64,000 bases of DNA from Hyperoodon ampullatus. Taxonomy: Eukaryota > Chordata > Mammalia > Artiodactyla > Ziphiidae. The notes beneath the pieces were generated by a model. That model saw only the letters and a list, made by a program, of their open reading frames with translations, was not told where the DNA came from and ran no database searches. Location of the stretch: positions 868,001 to 932,000 of the forward strand of contig CATKHW010000558.1 in NCBI GenBank assembly GCA_949752795.1, given 5' to 3'. Both the position numbers and the translations under genes were made by a program. Shown one piece after another: positions 53,371 to 64,000 of this stretch; position 1 is the first letter of the stretch, and each line of letters starts with the position of its first letter.

Positions 53371-56300
53371 TCAGGGAGCATTGTGATGACATATGTCATT
53401 GTCCACTGTCATGACAATGGAATGGAGCATTGTGATACCAAGTGTTATGGAGGATTGTGATGACAAAGGTAATGGAGAATTTTGATGACAAGGGCTTGGA
53501 ACATTGCGATGACAAGGGTCATGGAGCATTGTGATGACAAGGCCATGGAGCATTCTGATGAAAAGGTGCATGGAGCATTGAGATTACAGGGGTTTTGAAG
53601 CAATGTGATGACATGAGCGTGGAGCATTGTGATGAGAAAGCAATGGAGCATTCTGATGACATGCGGCATGGATCTTTGTGATGACAAGGACATGGAGCAT
53701 TGTGATTACAGGGGTCTTGGAGCATTGTGATGAGAAGGGAATGGATCATTGTGATGAAAAATGCATGGAGCCTTTTCATAACAGGCTTCAAGGAGCATAC
53801 TGATGACAACTGTCAGAGAGCATTGTGATGATAACTGTATTGAGCATTGTGATGACAAGGATCATGGAGCATTGTGATGAGAAGACCATGGATAATTGTG
53901 ATGACCAGCGTCATGGGGCATTGTGATGACAAGTGTTATGGAACATTGTGATCAGAAGGGTTTGGTGCATTGTGATGACAGAGGTCATTGAGCATTTTGA
54001 TTTCATTGTGATGACATTAGCATGAAATATTATGGTGATGGGCACGGTGCATTGTGATGACAGGGTTCATGGAACATTGAGATGAAAAGGGGCATGGAGC
54101 ATTGTGATTACAGGGGTGTTGGAGCATTGTGATGACAAGGGCATGGAGCATTGTGATGAGAAGGAAATGGAGCATTCGAATGACATGCGTCATGGAGCTT
54201 TGTGATGACAAGGGCATGGATAATGGTGATTACAAGGGTCATGGGATATTGTGATGACAGGGGTGAGGGAGTATTGTGATGACTAGTGATGGAACATTGT
54301 GATATCAGTGGTGAGAAGGCATTTTGAGGAGAAGTGCATGTAGCATTGTGATGACAAGGTTTATGGAGCATTTTGATGACAAGGATGTGGAGCATTGTGA
54401 TGACAAGTGCAATGTGCATTGTGATGACATGGGTTATGGAGCATTGTGCTGACACGCGCATCGAGCATTGTGCTGACAAGGGTCATGGAGCATTGTCCTG
54501 ACAAAGGAATGGAGCTTTGTGATGACAAGGGTCAAACAGCATTGTGATAAAAATTTCATGGAGCATTGTGGTGACAAAGGTCACAGAGCTTTGTGTGACG
54601 AGGTCATGGACCATTGTGATGACAAATGTCATGAAGAATTGTGATGACTGGAGTCACGGAGCATTGTGATATCAGGGGTCTTGGAGCATTGTGATGAAAA
54701 GGGAATGGATCATTGTGATGAAAAAGGCATGGAGCCTTGTCATGACAGTGTTCAAAGAGCATACTGATGACAAGTGTCAGCGAGCAATGTGATGCCATGT
54801 GTATTGAGCATTGTGGTGACAGAAGTCATGGAGCATTGTTATGAGAAGACCTTGCATAATTGTGATGACGAGCGTCATGGGGCATGTGATGACAAGTGTT
54901 ATGGAACACTGTGGTCAGAAGGGTTTGGAGCATTGCGATGACAGAGGACATGGAGCATTTTGATTTCATTGTGATGACAGTAGCATGAATCATTATGATG
55001 ATGGGCATGGTGCATTGTGATAACAGTGTTCTTGGAGCATTGAGATGAAAAGTGGCATGGAGAATTGTGATTACAGAGGTCTTGGAGCATTGTGATGACA
55101 AGGGTCATGGAGCCTTGTGATGAAAAAGCCGTGGAAAATTGTGATGGCAGGGGTCATGGAGCATTGTTATGACAGGTGTAATGGAGCATTTTGATGACAA
55201 GGGCATGGAGCATTGTGATGCCATGGGTCAAGGAGCTTTGTGATGACAAATGTCATGGGGCATTTTGCTGACAAGGGCATGGTGCATTGTGATGAGAAGG
55301 GCAGGGAACATTTTGATGACAGGTTCATGGAGCAATTTGAATAAAACGGTCATGGAATATTTTGATGACAGGGGTTATGGAACATTGTGATGTCAGGGGT
55401 CATGCAGCATTGTGGTGAAATTGGTCATGAAGCGTTTTGTGACAGGGGTTATGGAACATTGTGATGTCAGGGGTCATGGAGCATTGTGATGATAAGGGCA
55501 TGTAGCACTGTGATGACAGTGGTCATGGAACATTGTGATGACAGGGGTGAGCGAGTATTGTGATGACTAGTGATGGAACATTGTGATATATGTGGTGAGA
55601 GAGCATTTTGATGAAATGTGCAAGGAGCATTGTGATGACAGATTTTATGGAGCATAGCGATGAAAATGATGTGGAGCATTGTGATGAAAGGAGCATGGCA
55701 CATTGTGATGACATGTGTCATGGAGCATTGTGCTGACAACCGCATGGAGCATTTTGATGACAAGTGTCATGGAGCATTGTGCTGACAAAGGCATGGAGCA
55801 TTGTGATGACAAGGGACACAGAGCATTTTGATGAAAATTTCATGGAGCATTGTGGTGACAAAGATCACAGAGCCTTGTGTGATGAGGGCATGGACCATTG
55901 TGAGGACAAAGGTCATGAATCATTCTGATGACTGGAGTCACGGAGCATTGTGATGACAGGGGTCATGGAGCATTGTGATGAAAAGGGCATGGAGAAATGT
56001 GATGACAGGGTCATGGAACATTGGTCTGACAAGTTTCATGGATTATTGTGATGACAGTGGGCAAGGAGCATTGAGATGACATGGGCATGGAGCAGTGTGG
56101 TGACAAAGGTCAGAGAGCCTTGTGTGACGAGGGCATGGACCACTGTGAGGACAAATGTCATGAAGCATTGTGATGACGGGAGTCACGGAGCATTGTGATG
56201 ACAGGGTTCATGGAGCGTTGTGATGAGAAGGGCATGGAGCATTGTGATTACAGGGGCATGGAACATTGGTCTGACATGTTTCATGGATTATTGTGATGAC

Positions 56301-56378
56301 AGTGGGCATGGCGTATTGTGATGACAAGGGCATGGAACATTGTGATGACAAGGTCATGGAGTATTGTGAAAACAGATG
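53371..56378 (+). repeat. A-like HOR unit (3008 bp)
   Basis: Q is at 54282 (911 bp from the start) and P at 55566. The first part is nearly the same as 61490-62816 at an offset of 8119 bp, with shared private variants such as GACATGAGCGTGGAGC and CCTTTTCATAACAGGC. It therefore belongs to a second 8.1 kb period in the distal part of the window. Confidence 0.82.
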
Positions 56379-59300
56379 TCAGTGAGCACTGTGATGACAT
56401 ATATCATTGTCCATTGTGATGACAATGGCATGGAGCATTGTGATACCAAGTGTCATGGAGGATTGTGATGACAAAGGTAATGGAGCATTTTGATGACAAG
56501 GGCTTGGTACATTGCGATGACAAGGGTCATGGAGCATTGTGATGACAAGGGCATGGAGCATTCTGATGAAATGGTGCATGGAGCATTGAGATTACAGGGG
56601 TTTTGAAGCAATGTGATAACAAGGGCATGGAGCATTGTGATGAGAAAGCAATGGAGCATTCTGATGACATGTGTCATGGAGCTATGTGATGACAAGGGCA
56701 TGGAGAATTGTGATTACAGGGGTCATAGAATATTGTGATGACAGGGTTGAGGGAGTATTGTGATGACTAGTGATGGAATATTGTGATATCAGTGGTGAGA
56801 AGGCATTTTGAGGAGAAGTGCATGGAGCATTGTGATGACAAGGTTTATGGAGCATTTTGATGACAAGGATGTGGAGCATTGTGATGACAAGTGCATGGTG
56901 CATTGTGATGACATAGGTTATGGAACATTGTGCTGACACGCGCATCGAGCATTGTGATGACAAGGGTCATGGAGCATTGTGCTGACAAAGGCAAGGAGCT
57001 TTGTGATGCCAAGGGTCAGAGAGCATTGTGATAAAAATTTCATGGAGCATTGTGGTGACAAAGGTCACAGAGCTTTGTGTGACGAGGTCATGGACCATTG
57101 TGATGACAAATGTCATGAAACATTGTGATGACTGGAGTCACGGAGCATTGTGATAACAGGGGTCTTGGAGCATTGTCATGAAAAGGGAATGGATCATTGT
57201 GATGAAAATGGCATGGAGCCTTGTCATGACAGTGTTCAAGGAGCATACTGATGACAAGTGTCAGCGAGCATTGTGATGCCAAGTGTATTGAGCATTGTGG
57301 TGACAAAGGTCATGGAGCATTGTGATGAGAAGACCTTGCATATTTGTGACGACGAGCGTCATGGGGAATGTGATGACAAGTGTTATGGAACACTGTGATC
57401 AGAAGGGTTTGGAGCATTGTGATGAGAGAGGACATGGAACATTTTGATTTCATTGTGATGACAATAGCATGAATCATTATGATGATGGGCATGGTGCATT
57501 GTGATGACAGTGTTCATGGAGCATTGTGATGAAAAGTAGCATGGAGAATTGTGATTACAAAGGTCTTGGAGCATTATTATGACAAGGGTCATGGAGCCTT
57601 GTGATGACAAGTCCGTGGAACATTGTGATGGCAGGGATCATGGAGCATTGTTATGACAGGTGTAATGGAGCATTGCGATGACAAGAGCATCGAGCAATGT
57701 GATGAGAGATTTCATTGAACATTGTGATGACAATGGCATGGAGAATTATGATGCCAAGGGTCATGGAGATTTGTGATGACAAATGTCATGGGGCATTTTG
57801 ATGACAAGGGCGTGGTGCATTGTGATGAGAAGGGCAGGGAGCTTTGTGATGACAGGTTCATGGAGAAATTTGAATAAAAGTGTCATGGAATATTTTGATG
57901 AGAGGGGTTATGGAACATTGTGATGTCAGGTGTCATGAAGCATTGTGAAGAAATGGGTCATGGAGCATTTTGTGACAGGGGTTATGGAACATTGTGATGA
58001 TAAGTGCATGTAGCACTGTGATGACAGTGGTCATGGAACATTGTGATGACAGGGGTGAGCGAGTATTGTGATGACTAGTGATGGAACATTGTGATATATG
58101 TGGTGAGAGAGCATTTTGATGAGAAGTGCATGGAGCATTGTGATGACAAGTTTTATGGAGCATAGCGATGAAAATGATGTGGAGCATTGTGAGGAAAAGA
58201 GCATGGCACATTGTGATGACGTGTCATGGAGCATTGTGCTGACAAGCGCATGGAGCATTTTGATGACAAGTGTCATGAAGCATTGTGCTGACAAAGGCAT
58301 GGAGCATTGTGATGACAAGGGACACAGTGCATTGTGATGAAAATTTCATGGAGCATTGTAGTGACAAAGATCACAGAGCCTTGTGTGACGAGGGCATGGA
58401 CCATTGTGATGAGAAAGGTCATGAATCATTGTGATGACTGGACTCACGGAGCACTGTGATGACAGGGGTCTTGGAGCATTGTGAAGACAGTGGCATGGAG
58501 CAATATGATGACAGGGACATGGAACATTGGTCTGACAACTTTCATGGATTATTATGATGACAGTGGGCATGGAGCATTGAGATGACAAGGGCATGGAGCA
58601 TTGTGGTGACAATGGTCACAGAGTCTTGTGTGACGACTACATTGACCATTGTGAGTACAAATGTCATGAAGTATTGTGATGACTGGAGTCACAGAGCATT
58701 CTGATGACATGCATCATGGAGCTTTGTGATGACAAGGACATGTAGTATTGTGATTACAGGGGTCTTGGAGCATTGTGATGAGAAGGCAATGGAGCATTCT
58801 GATGACATGCATCAATGAGCTTTGTGATGACAAGGGCATGGAGAATTGTGATTACAGGGGTCATGGAATATTGTGATGACAGGTGTGAGGGAGTATTGTG
58901 ATTACTAGTGATGGAACATTGTGATATCTGTGGTGAGAAGGCATTTTGAGGAGAAGTGCATGGAGCATTGAGATGACAAATTTTATGGAGCATTTTGATG
59001 ACAAGGATGTGGAGCATTGTGATGACAAGTGTATGGTGCATTGTGATGACATGGGTTATGGAGCATTGTGCTGACAAAGGCATGGAGCTTTGTGATGACA
59101 AGGGTCACAGAGCATTGTGATAATAATTTCATGGAGCACTGTGGTGACAAAGGTCACAGAGCTTTGTGTGACGAGGTCATGGACCATTGTGATGACAAAT
59201 GTCATGAATAATTGTGATGACTGGAGTCACGGAGCACTGTGATGACAGGGGCCATGGAGCATTTTGATGACAAGGGCACGGAGCAATGTGATGAGAGGGG

Positions 59301-61489
59301 CATGGAACATTGGTCTGACAAATTTCATGGATTATTGTGATGACAGGGGGCATGGAGCATTGAGATGACAATGGCATGGAGCATTGTGGTGACAAAGGTC
59401 ACAGAGCCTTGTGTGACGAAGGCATGGACCATTGTGAGGACAAATTCATGAAGCATTGTGATGACTGAAGTCACGGAGCATTGTGATGACAGGGTTCATG
59501 GAGCATTGTGATGACAAGGACATGGAGCATTGTGATGAAAAAGACATGGAGCTTTGTGATGACAAGGGTCACAGAGCATTTTGATAAAAATTTCATGGAG
59601 CATTGTGGTGACAAAGGTCACAGAGGTTTGTGTGACGAGGTCATGGACCATTGTGATGACAAATGTCATGAAGCATTGTGATGACTGGAGTCACGGAGCA
59701 TTGTGATATCAGGGGTCTTGAAGCATTGTGAAGAAAAGGGTATGGATCATTGTGATGAAAAAGGCATGGAGCCTTGTCATGACAGTGTTCAAGGAGCATA
59801 CTGATGACAAGTGTCAGCGAGCATTGTGATGCCAAGTGTATTGAGCATTGTGGTGACAAAGTTCATGGAGCATTATGATGAGAAGACCTTGCATAATTGT
59901 GATGACGAGCGTCATGGGGCATGTTATGACATGTGTTATGGAACATTGTGATCAGAAGGGTTTGGAGCATTGTGATGACAGAGGTCATGGAGCATTTTGA
60001 TTTCATTGTGATGACAATAGCATGAATCATTATGATGATGGGCATGGTGCATTGTCATGACAGTGTTCATGGAGCTTTGAGACGAAAAGTGGCATGGAGA
60101 ATTGTGATTACAGAGGTCTAGGATCATTGTGATGACAAGGATCATGGAGCCTTCTGATGACAAGTCTGTGGAACATTGTGATGGCAGGGGTCATGGAGCA
60201 TTGTTATGACAGGTTTAATGGAGCATTTTGATGACAAGGGCATGGAGCAATGTGATGAGAGATTTCATTGAGCATTGTGATGACAATGGAATGCAGCATT
60301 GTGAGGCCAAGGGTCATGGAGCTTTGTGATGAGAAATGTCATGGGGCATTTTGATGACAAGGGCGTGGTGCATTGTGATGAGAAGAGCAGGGAGCATTGT
60401 GATGACAGGGTCATGGAGCAATTTGAATAAAAGGGTCATGGAATATTTTGATGACAGGTGTTATGGAACATTGTGATGTCAGGGGTCATGAAGCATTGTA
60501 AAGAAATTGGTCATGAAGCATTGTGATGAAATGGGTCATGGAGCATTTTGTGAGAGGGGTTATGGAACATTGTGATGTCAGGGGTCATGGGCCATTGTGA
60601 TGATAAGGGCATGTAGCACTGTGATGACAGTGGTCATGGAACATTGTGATGACAGGTGTGAGCTAGTATTGTGATGACTAGTGATGGAACATAGTGATAT
60701 ATGTGGTGAGAGAGCATTTTGATGAGAAGTGCATGGAGCATTGTGATGACAAGTTTTATGGAGCATAGCAATGAAAAGGATGTGGAACATTGTGATGAAA
60801 AGAGCATGGCACATTGTGATGACATGTGTCATGGAGCATTGTGCTGACAAGCGCATGGAGCATTTTGATGACAAGTGTCATGGAGCATTGTGCTGACAAA
60901 GGCATGGAGCATTGTGATGACACGGGACACAGAGAATTGTGATGAAAATTTCATGGAACATTGTGGCGACAAAGATCACAGAGCCTTGTGTGCCGAGGGC
61001 ATGGACCATTGTGATGAGAAAGGTTATGAATCATTGTGATGACTGGAGACAGGGAGAATTGTGATGAGAGGGGTCATGGAGCATTGTGAAGACAGGGGCA
61101 TGGAGCAAAATGATGACAGGGGCATGGAACATTGGTCTGACAAGTTTCATGGATTATTGTGATGACAGTGGGTATGGAGAATTGAGATGACAAGGGCATG
61201 GAACATTGTGGTGACAAAGGTCACAGAGCTTTGTGTGACTAGGACTTGGACCATTGTGAGGACAAAGGTCATGAAGCATTGTGATGACTGGAGTCTCGGA
61301 GCATTGTGATGACAGGGGTCATGGAGCATTGTGATGACAAGGGCATGGATCATTGTGATGACAGGGGCATGGAACATTGGTCTGACAAGTTTCATGGATT
61401 ATTGTGATGACAGTGGGCATGGCACATTGTGATGACAAGGGCATGGAACTTTGTGATGACAAGGTCATGGAGTATTGTGAAGACAGGTG
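56379..61489 (+). repeat. Compound HOR unit, boundary landmark deleted (5111 bp)
   Basis: Two Q (56766 and 58904) and two P (58074 and 60678) landmarks lie within one landmark interval, so two HORs are fused. At about 58692-58705 GACTGGAGTCACAGAGCATT passes into CTGATGACATGCATCATGG, dropping the stretch of about 0.45 kb that would hold the boundary landmark. The first Q is only 387 bp from the unit start, because GAGCTATGTGATGACAAGGGC near 56690 jumps directly to the run before Q. Confidence 0.8.
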
Positions 61490-64000
61490 TCAGGGAGCAT
61501 TGTGATGACATATGTCATTGTCCACTGTCATGAAAATGGCATGGAGCATTGTGATACCAAGTGTTATGGAGGATTGTGATGACAAAGGTAATGGAGCATT
61601 TTGATGACAAGGGCTTGGAACATTGCAATGACAATGGTCATGGAGCATTGTGATGACAAGGGCATGGAGCATTCTGATGAAAAGGTGCATGGAGCATTGA
61701 GATTACAGGGGTTTTGAAGCAATGTGATGACATGAGCGTGGAGCATTGTGATGAGAAGGCAATGGAGCATTCTGATGACATGCGGCATGGATCTTTGTGA
61801 TGACAAGGACATGGAGCATTGTGATTACAGGGGTCTTGGAGCATTGTGATGAAAAGGGAATGGATCATTGTGATGAAAAATGCATGGAGCCTTTTCATAA
61901 CAGGCTTCAAGGAGCATACTGATGACAACTGTCAGAGAGCATTGTGATGATAACTGTATTGAGCATTGTGATGACAAGGATCATGGAGCATTGTGATGAG
62001 AAGACCATGGATAATTGTGATGACCAGCGTCATGGGGCATTGTGATGACAAGTGTTATGGAACATTGTGATCAGAAGGGTTTGGTGCATTGTGATGACAG
62101 AGGTCATTGAGCATTTTGATTTCATTGTGATGACATTAGCATGAAATATTATGGTGATGGGCACGGTGCATTGTGATGACAGGGTTCATGGAACATTGAG
62201 ATGAAAAGGGGCATGGAGCATTGTGATTACAGGGGTGTTGGAGCATTGTGATGACAAGGGCATGGAGCATTGTGATGAGAAGGAAATGGAGCATTCTGAT
62301 GACATGCGTCATGGAGATTTGTGATGACAAGGGCATGGATAATGGTGATTACAAGGGTCATGGGATATTGTGATGACAGGGGTGAGGGAGTATTGTGATG
62401 ACTAGTGATGGAACATTGTGATATCAGTGGTGAGAAGGCATTTTGAGGAGAAGTGCATGTAGCATTGTGATGACAAGGTTTATGGAGCATTTTGATGACA
62501 AGGATGTGGAGCATTGTGATGACAAGTGCATGGTGCATTGTGATGACATGGGTTATGGAGCATTGTGCTGACACGCGCATCGAGCATTGTGCTGACAAGG
62601 GTCATGGAGCATTGTCCTGACAAAGGAATGGAGCTTTGTGATGACAAGGGTCAAACAGCATTGTGATAAAAATTTCATGGAGCATTGTGGTGACAAAGGT
62701 CACAGAGCTTTGTGTGACGAGGTCATGGACCATTGTGATGACAAATGTCATGAAGAATTGTGATGACTGGAGTCACGGAGCATTGTGATATCAGGGGTCT
62801 TGGAGCATTGTGATGAGAGAGGACATGGAACATTTTGATTTCATTGTGATGACAATAGCATGAATCATTATGATGATGGGCATGGTGCATTGTGATGACA
62901 GTGTTCATGGAGCATTGGGATGAAAAGTAGCATGGAGAATTGTGATTACAAAGGTCTTGGAGCATTGTTATGACAAGGGTCATGGAGCCTTGTGATGACA
63001 AGTCCGTGGAACATTGTGATGGCAGGGATCATGGAGCATTGTTATGACAGCTGTAATGGAGCATTGTGATGACAAGAGCATCGAGCAATGTGATGAGAGA
63101 TTTCATTGAACATTGTGATGACAATGGCATGGAGAATTATGATGCCAAGGGTCATGGAGATTTGTGATGACAAATGTCATGGGGCATTTTGATGACAAGG
63201 GCGTGGTGCATTGTGATGAGAAGGGCAGGGAGCTTTGTGATGACAGGTTCATGGAGAAATTTGAATAAAAGTGTCATGGAATATTTTGATGAGAGGGGTT
63301 ATGGAACATTGTGATGTCAGGTGTCATGAAGCATTGTGAAGAAATGGGTCATGGAGCATTTTGTGACAGGGGTTATGGAACATTGTGATGATAAGTGCAT
63401 GTAGCACTGTGATGACAGTGGTCATGGAACATTGTGATGACAGGGGTGAGCGAGTATTGTGATGACTAGTGATGGAACATTGTGATATATGTGGTGAGAG
63501 AGCATTTTGATGAGAAGTGCATGGAGCATTGTGATGACAAGTTTTATGGAGCATAGCGATGAAAATGATGTGGAGCATTGTGAGGAAAAGAGCATGGCAC
63601 ATTGTGATGACGTGTCATGGAGCATTGTGCTGACAAGCGCATGGAGCATTTTGATGACAAGTGTCATGAAGCATTGTGCTGACAAAGGCATGGAGCATTG
63701 TGATGACAAGGGACACAGTGCATTGTGATGAAAATTTCATGGAGCATTGTAGTGACAAAGATCACAGAGCCTTGTGTGACGAGGGCATGGACCATTGTGA
63801 TGAGAAAGGTCATGAATCATTGTGATGACTGGACTCACGGAGCACTGTGATGACAGGGGTCATGGAGCATTGTGAAGACAGTGGCATGGAGCAATATGAT
63901 GACAGGGACATGGAACATTGGTCTGACAACTTTCATGGATTATTATGATGACAAGGGCATGGAGCATTGTGGTGACAATGGTCACAGAGTCTTGTGTGAC
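61490..64000 (+). repeat. HOR unit cut by the window end (chimera)
   Basis: The first 1.3 kb follows 53371-54697 at an offset of 8119 bp. From 62800-62816 onward it follows 57425-58610 at an offset of 5391 bp. Q is at 62401 and P at 63465. Near 63948 one monomer is missing compared with 58557-58582. The unit is incomplete, because the window ends before the next landmark. Confidence 0.82.
62800..62816 (+). other. Chimeric junction joining two HOR lineages
   Basis: The left side equals 54681-54697 (offset 8119) and the right side equals 57409 onward (offset 5391). The parents share TTGGAGCATTGTGATGA here, 17 bases covering the monomer core. Beyond it GAGAGGACATGG replaces AAAGGGAATGG. The P-side run is entered about 0.2 kb later than usual, so the monomers from GAAAAGGGAATGG to the GATCAGAAGGG copy are lost. 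Confidence 0.78.

Larger units (their letters stand above)
1..64000 (+). repeat. Satellite DNA array, 24-25 bp monomer, whole window
   Basis: Every part of the window reads as head-to-tail copies of a 24-25 bp unit with core GAGCATTGTGATGACA. The array never changes orientation and I see no unique insertion. In the 24-mer I count 9 G, 7 A, 5 T and 3 C, so the + strand is strongly G over C and purine rich along the whole 64 kb. Copies vary by point changes and by a one-base length difference (GGGC against GGGTC before ATGG). The variants recur in a fixed order, which makes higher-order repeats of about 1.5, 3.03, 8.1 and 11.46 kb. Scale and homogenisation indicate eukaryotic heterochromatic satellite. 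The family name and host are unknown to me. No stretch over 300 bases escapes this pattern, so there is no gene-bearing interval. Confidence 0.98.

Noticed and set aside
1..64000. CRISPR array
   Set aside because: Repeats are directly tandem with no unique spacers, monomers themselves vary, and no cas gene is present.
1..64000. C/D box snoRNA cluster, because GTGATGA in each monomer equals the C-box consensus RTGATGA
   Set aside because: The match is part of the monomer. D boxes (CTGA) are only occasional, there are no terminal stems, and spacing does not fit a snoRNA. A 7-base motif in every monomer is not evidence.
1..64000. Known centromeric or telomeric families (alpha satellite with CENP-B box, CATTC-type human satellites, TTAGGG arrays)
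   Set aside because: No 171 bp monomer, no TTCG-ANNCGGG box and no CATTC or TTAGGG runs were seen. The 24-25 bp unit matches none that I know.
1..64000. Transposable element insertion or LTR
   Set aside because: I looked for breaks in monomer phase, target-site duplications, poly-A tails and unique sequence, and found none; all breaks join satellite to satellite.
1..64000. Repeat-protein gene (mucin- or silk-like) encoded by the octapeptide
   Set aside because: The frame is broken every few monomers by 25-mers and nonsense changes. A real repeat-protein exon would hold one frame for kilobases.

Overview
This window is one uninterrupted tract of tandem satellite DNA. I found no protein-coding gene, RNA gene, transposon, CRISPR array or unique-sequence island in it. 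The unit is a 24-25 bp monomer whose + strand core reads GAGCATTGTGATGACA (a clean copy lies at 8301-8324). It runs head to tail in one orientation from base 1 to base 64000, in the order of 2,600 copies (estimated, not counted). Long homogenised arrays of this kind belong to eukaryotic heterochromatin such as pericentromeric, subtelomeric or whole-arm satellite. I cannot name the species: no host gene is present and I do not recognise the monomer as a named family. The consensus has no CpG, which fits a methylated genome but does not prove one. The array is layered. Level 1 is the monomer; 24-mers and 25-mers are mixed in a fixed order. Level 2 is an ancestral block of about 1.5 kb, seen today as two diverged versions that I call P and Q. 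They are told apart just after the shared landmark ACTAGTGATGG: P continues GATATATGTGGTGAGAGAG and Q continues GATATCAGTGGTGAGAAGG. Level 3 is a higher-order repeat (HOR) of about 3.03 kb containing one Q and one P. I phase it on a landmark (GAAGACAGGTGTCAG and close variants) found at 5441, 8471, 11493, 13557, 16587, 19609, 21674, 24946, 27976, 31071, 33136, 36408, 39438, 42533, 45539, 50277, 53371, 56379 and 61490. Level 4 is a super-repeat of three HOR variants, A (3030 bp), B (3022 bp) and C (2064-2065 bp), giving an 8116-8117 bp period. Level 5 is an 11,462 bp period in which a chimeric fourth unit, D (3272 bp), has been added. Layout: 1-1000 is a degenerate mosaic; 1000-5440 is a recognisable but rearranged HOR; 5441-21673 is A-B-C twice; 21674-42532 is D-A-B'-C-D-A-B', where about 20.3-31.74 kb and 31.74-43.2 kb are almost identical copies 11,462 bp apart; 42533-64000 is a set of older, individually rearranged HORs in which an 8.1 kb period returns (51.5-54.7 kb against 59.6-62.8 kb). 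Many short reading frames exist, mostly on the minus strand. They are a by-product: the reverse complement of the monomer has no stop in any frame and 24 is a multiple of three, so every frame reads as an octapeptide repeat until a 25-mer shifts it. I call no CDS. The biological interest lies in how the array evolves: nested amplification, junctions at monomer homology, and a very recent 11.46 kb duplication.
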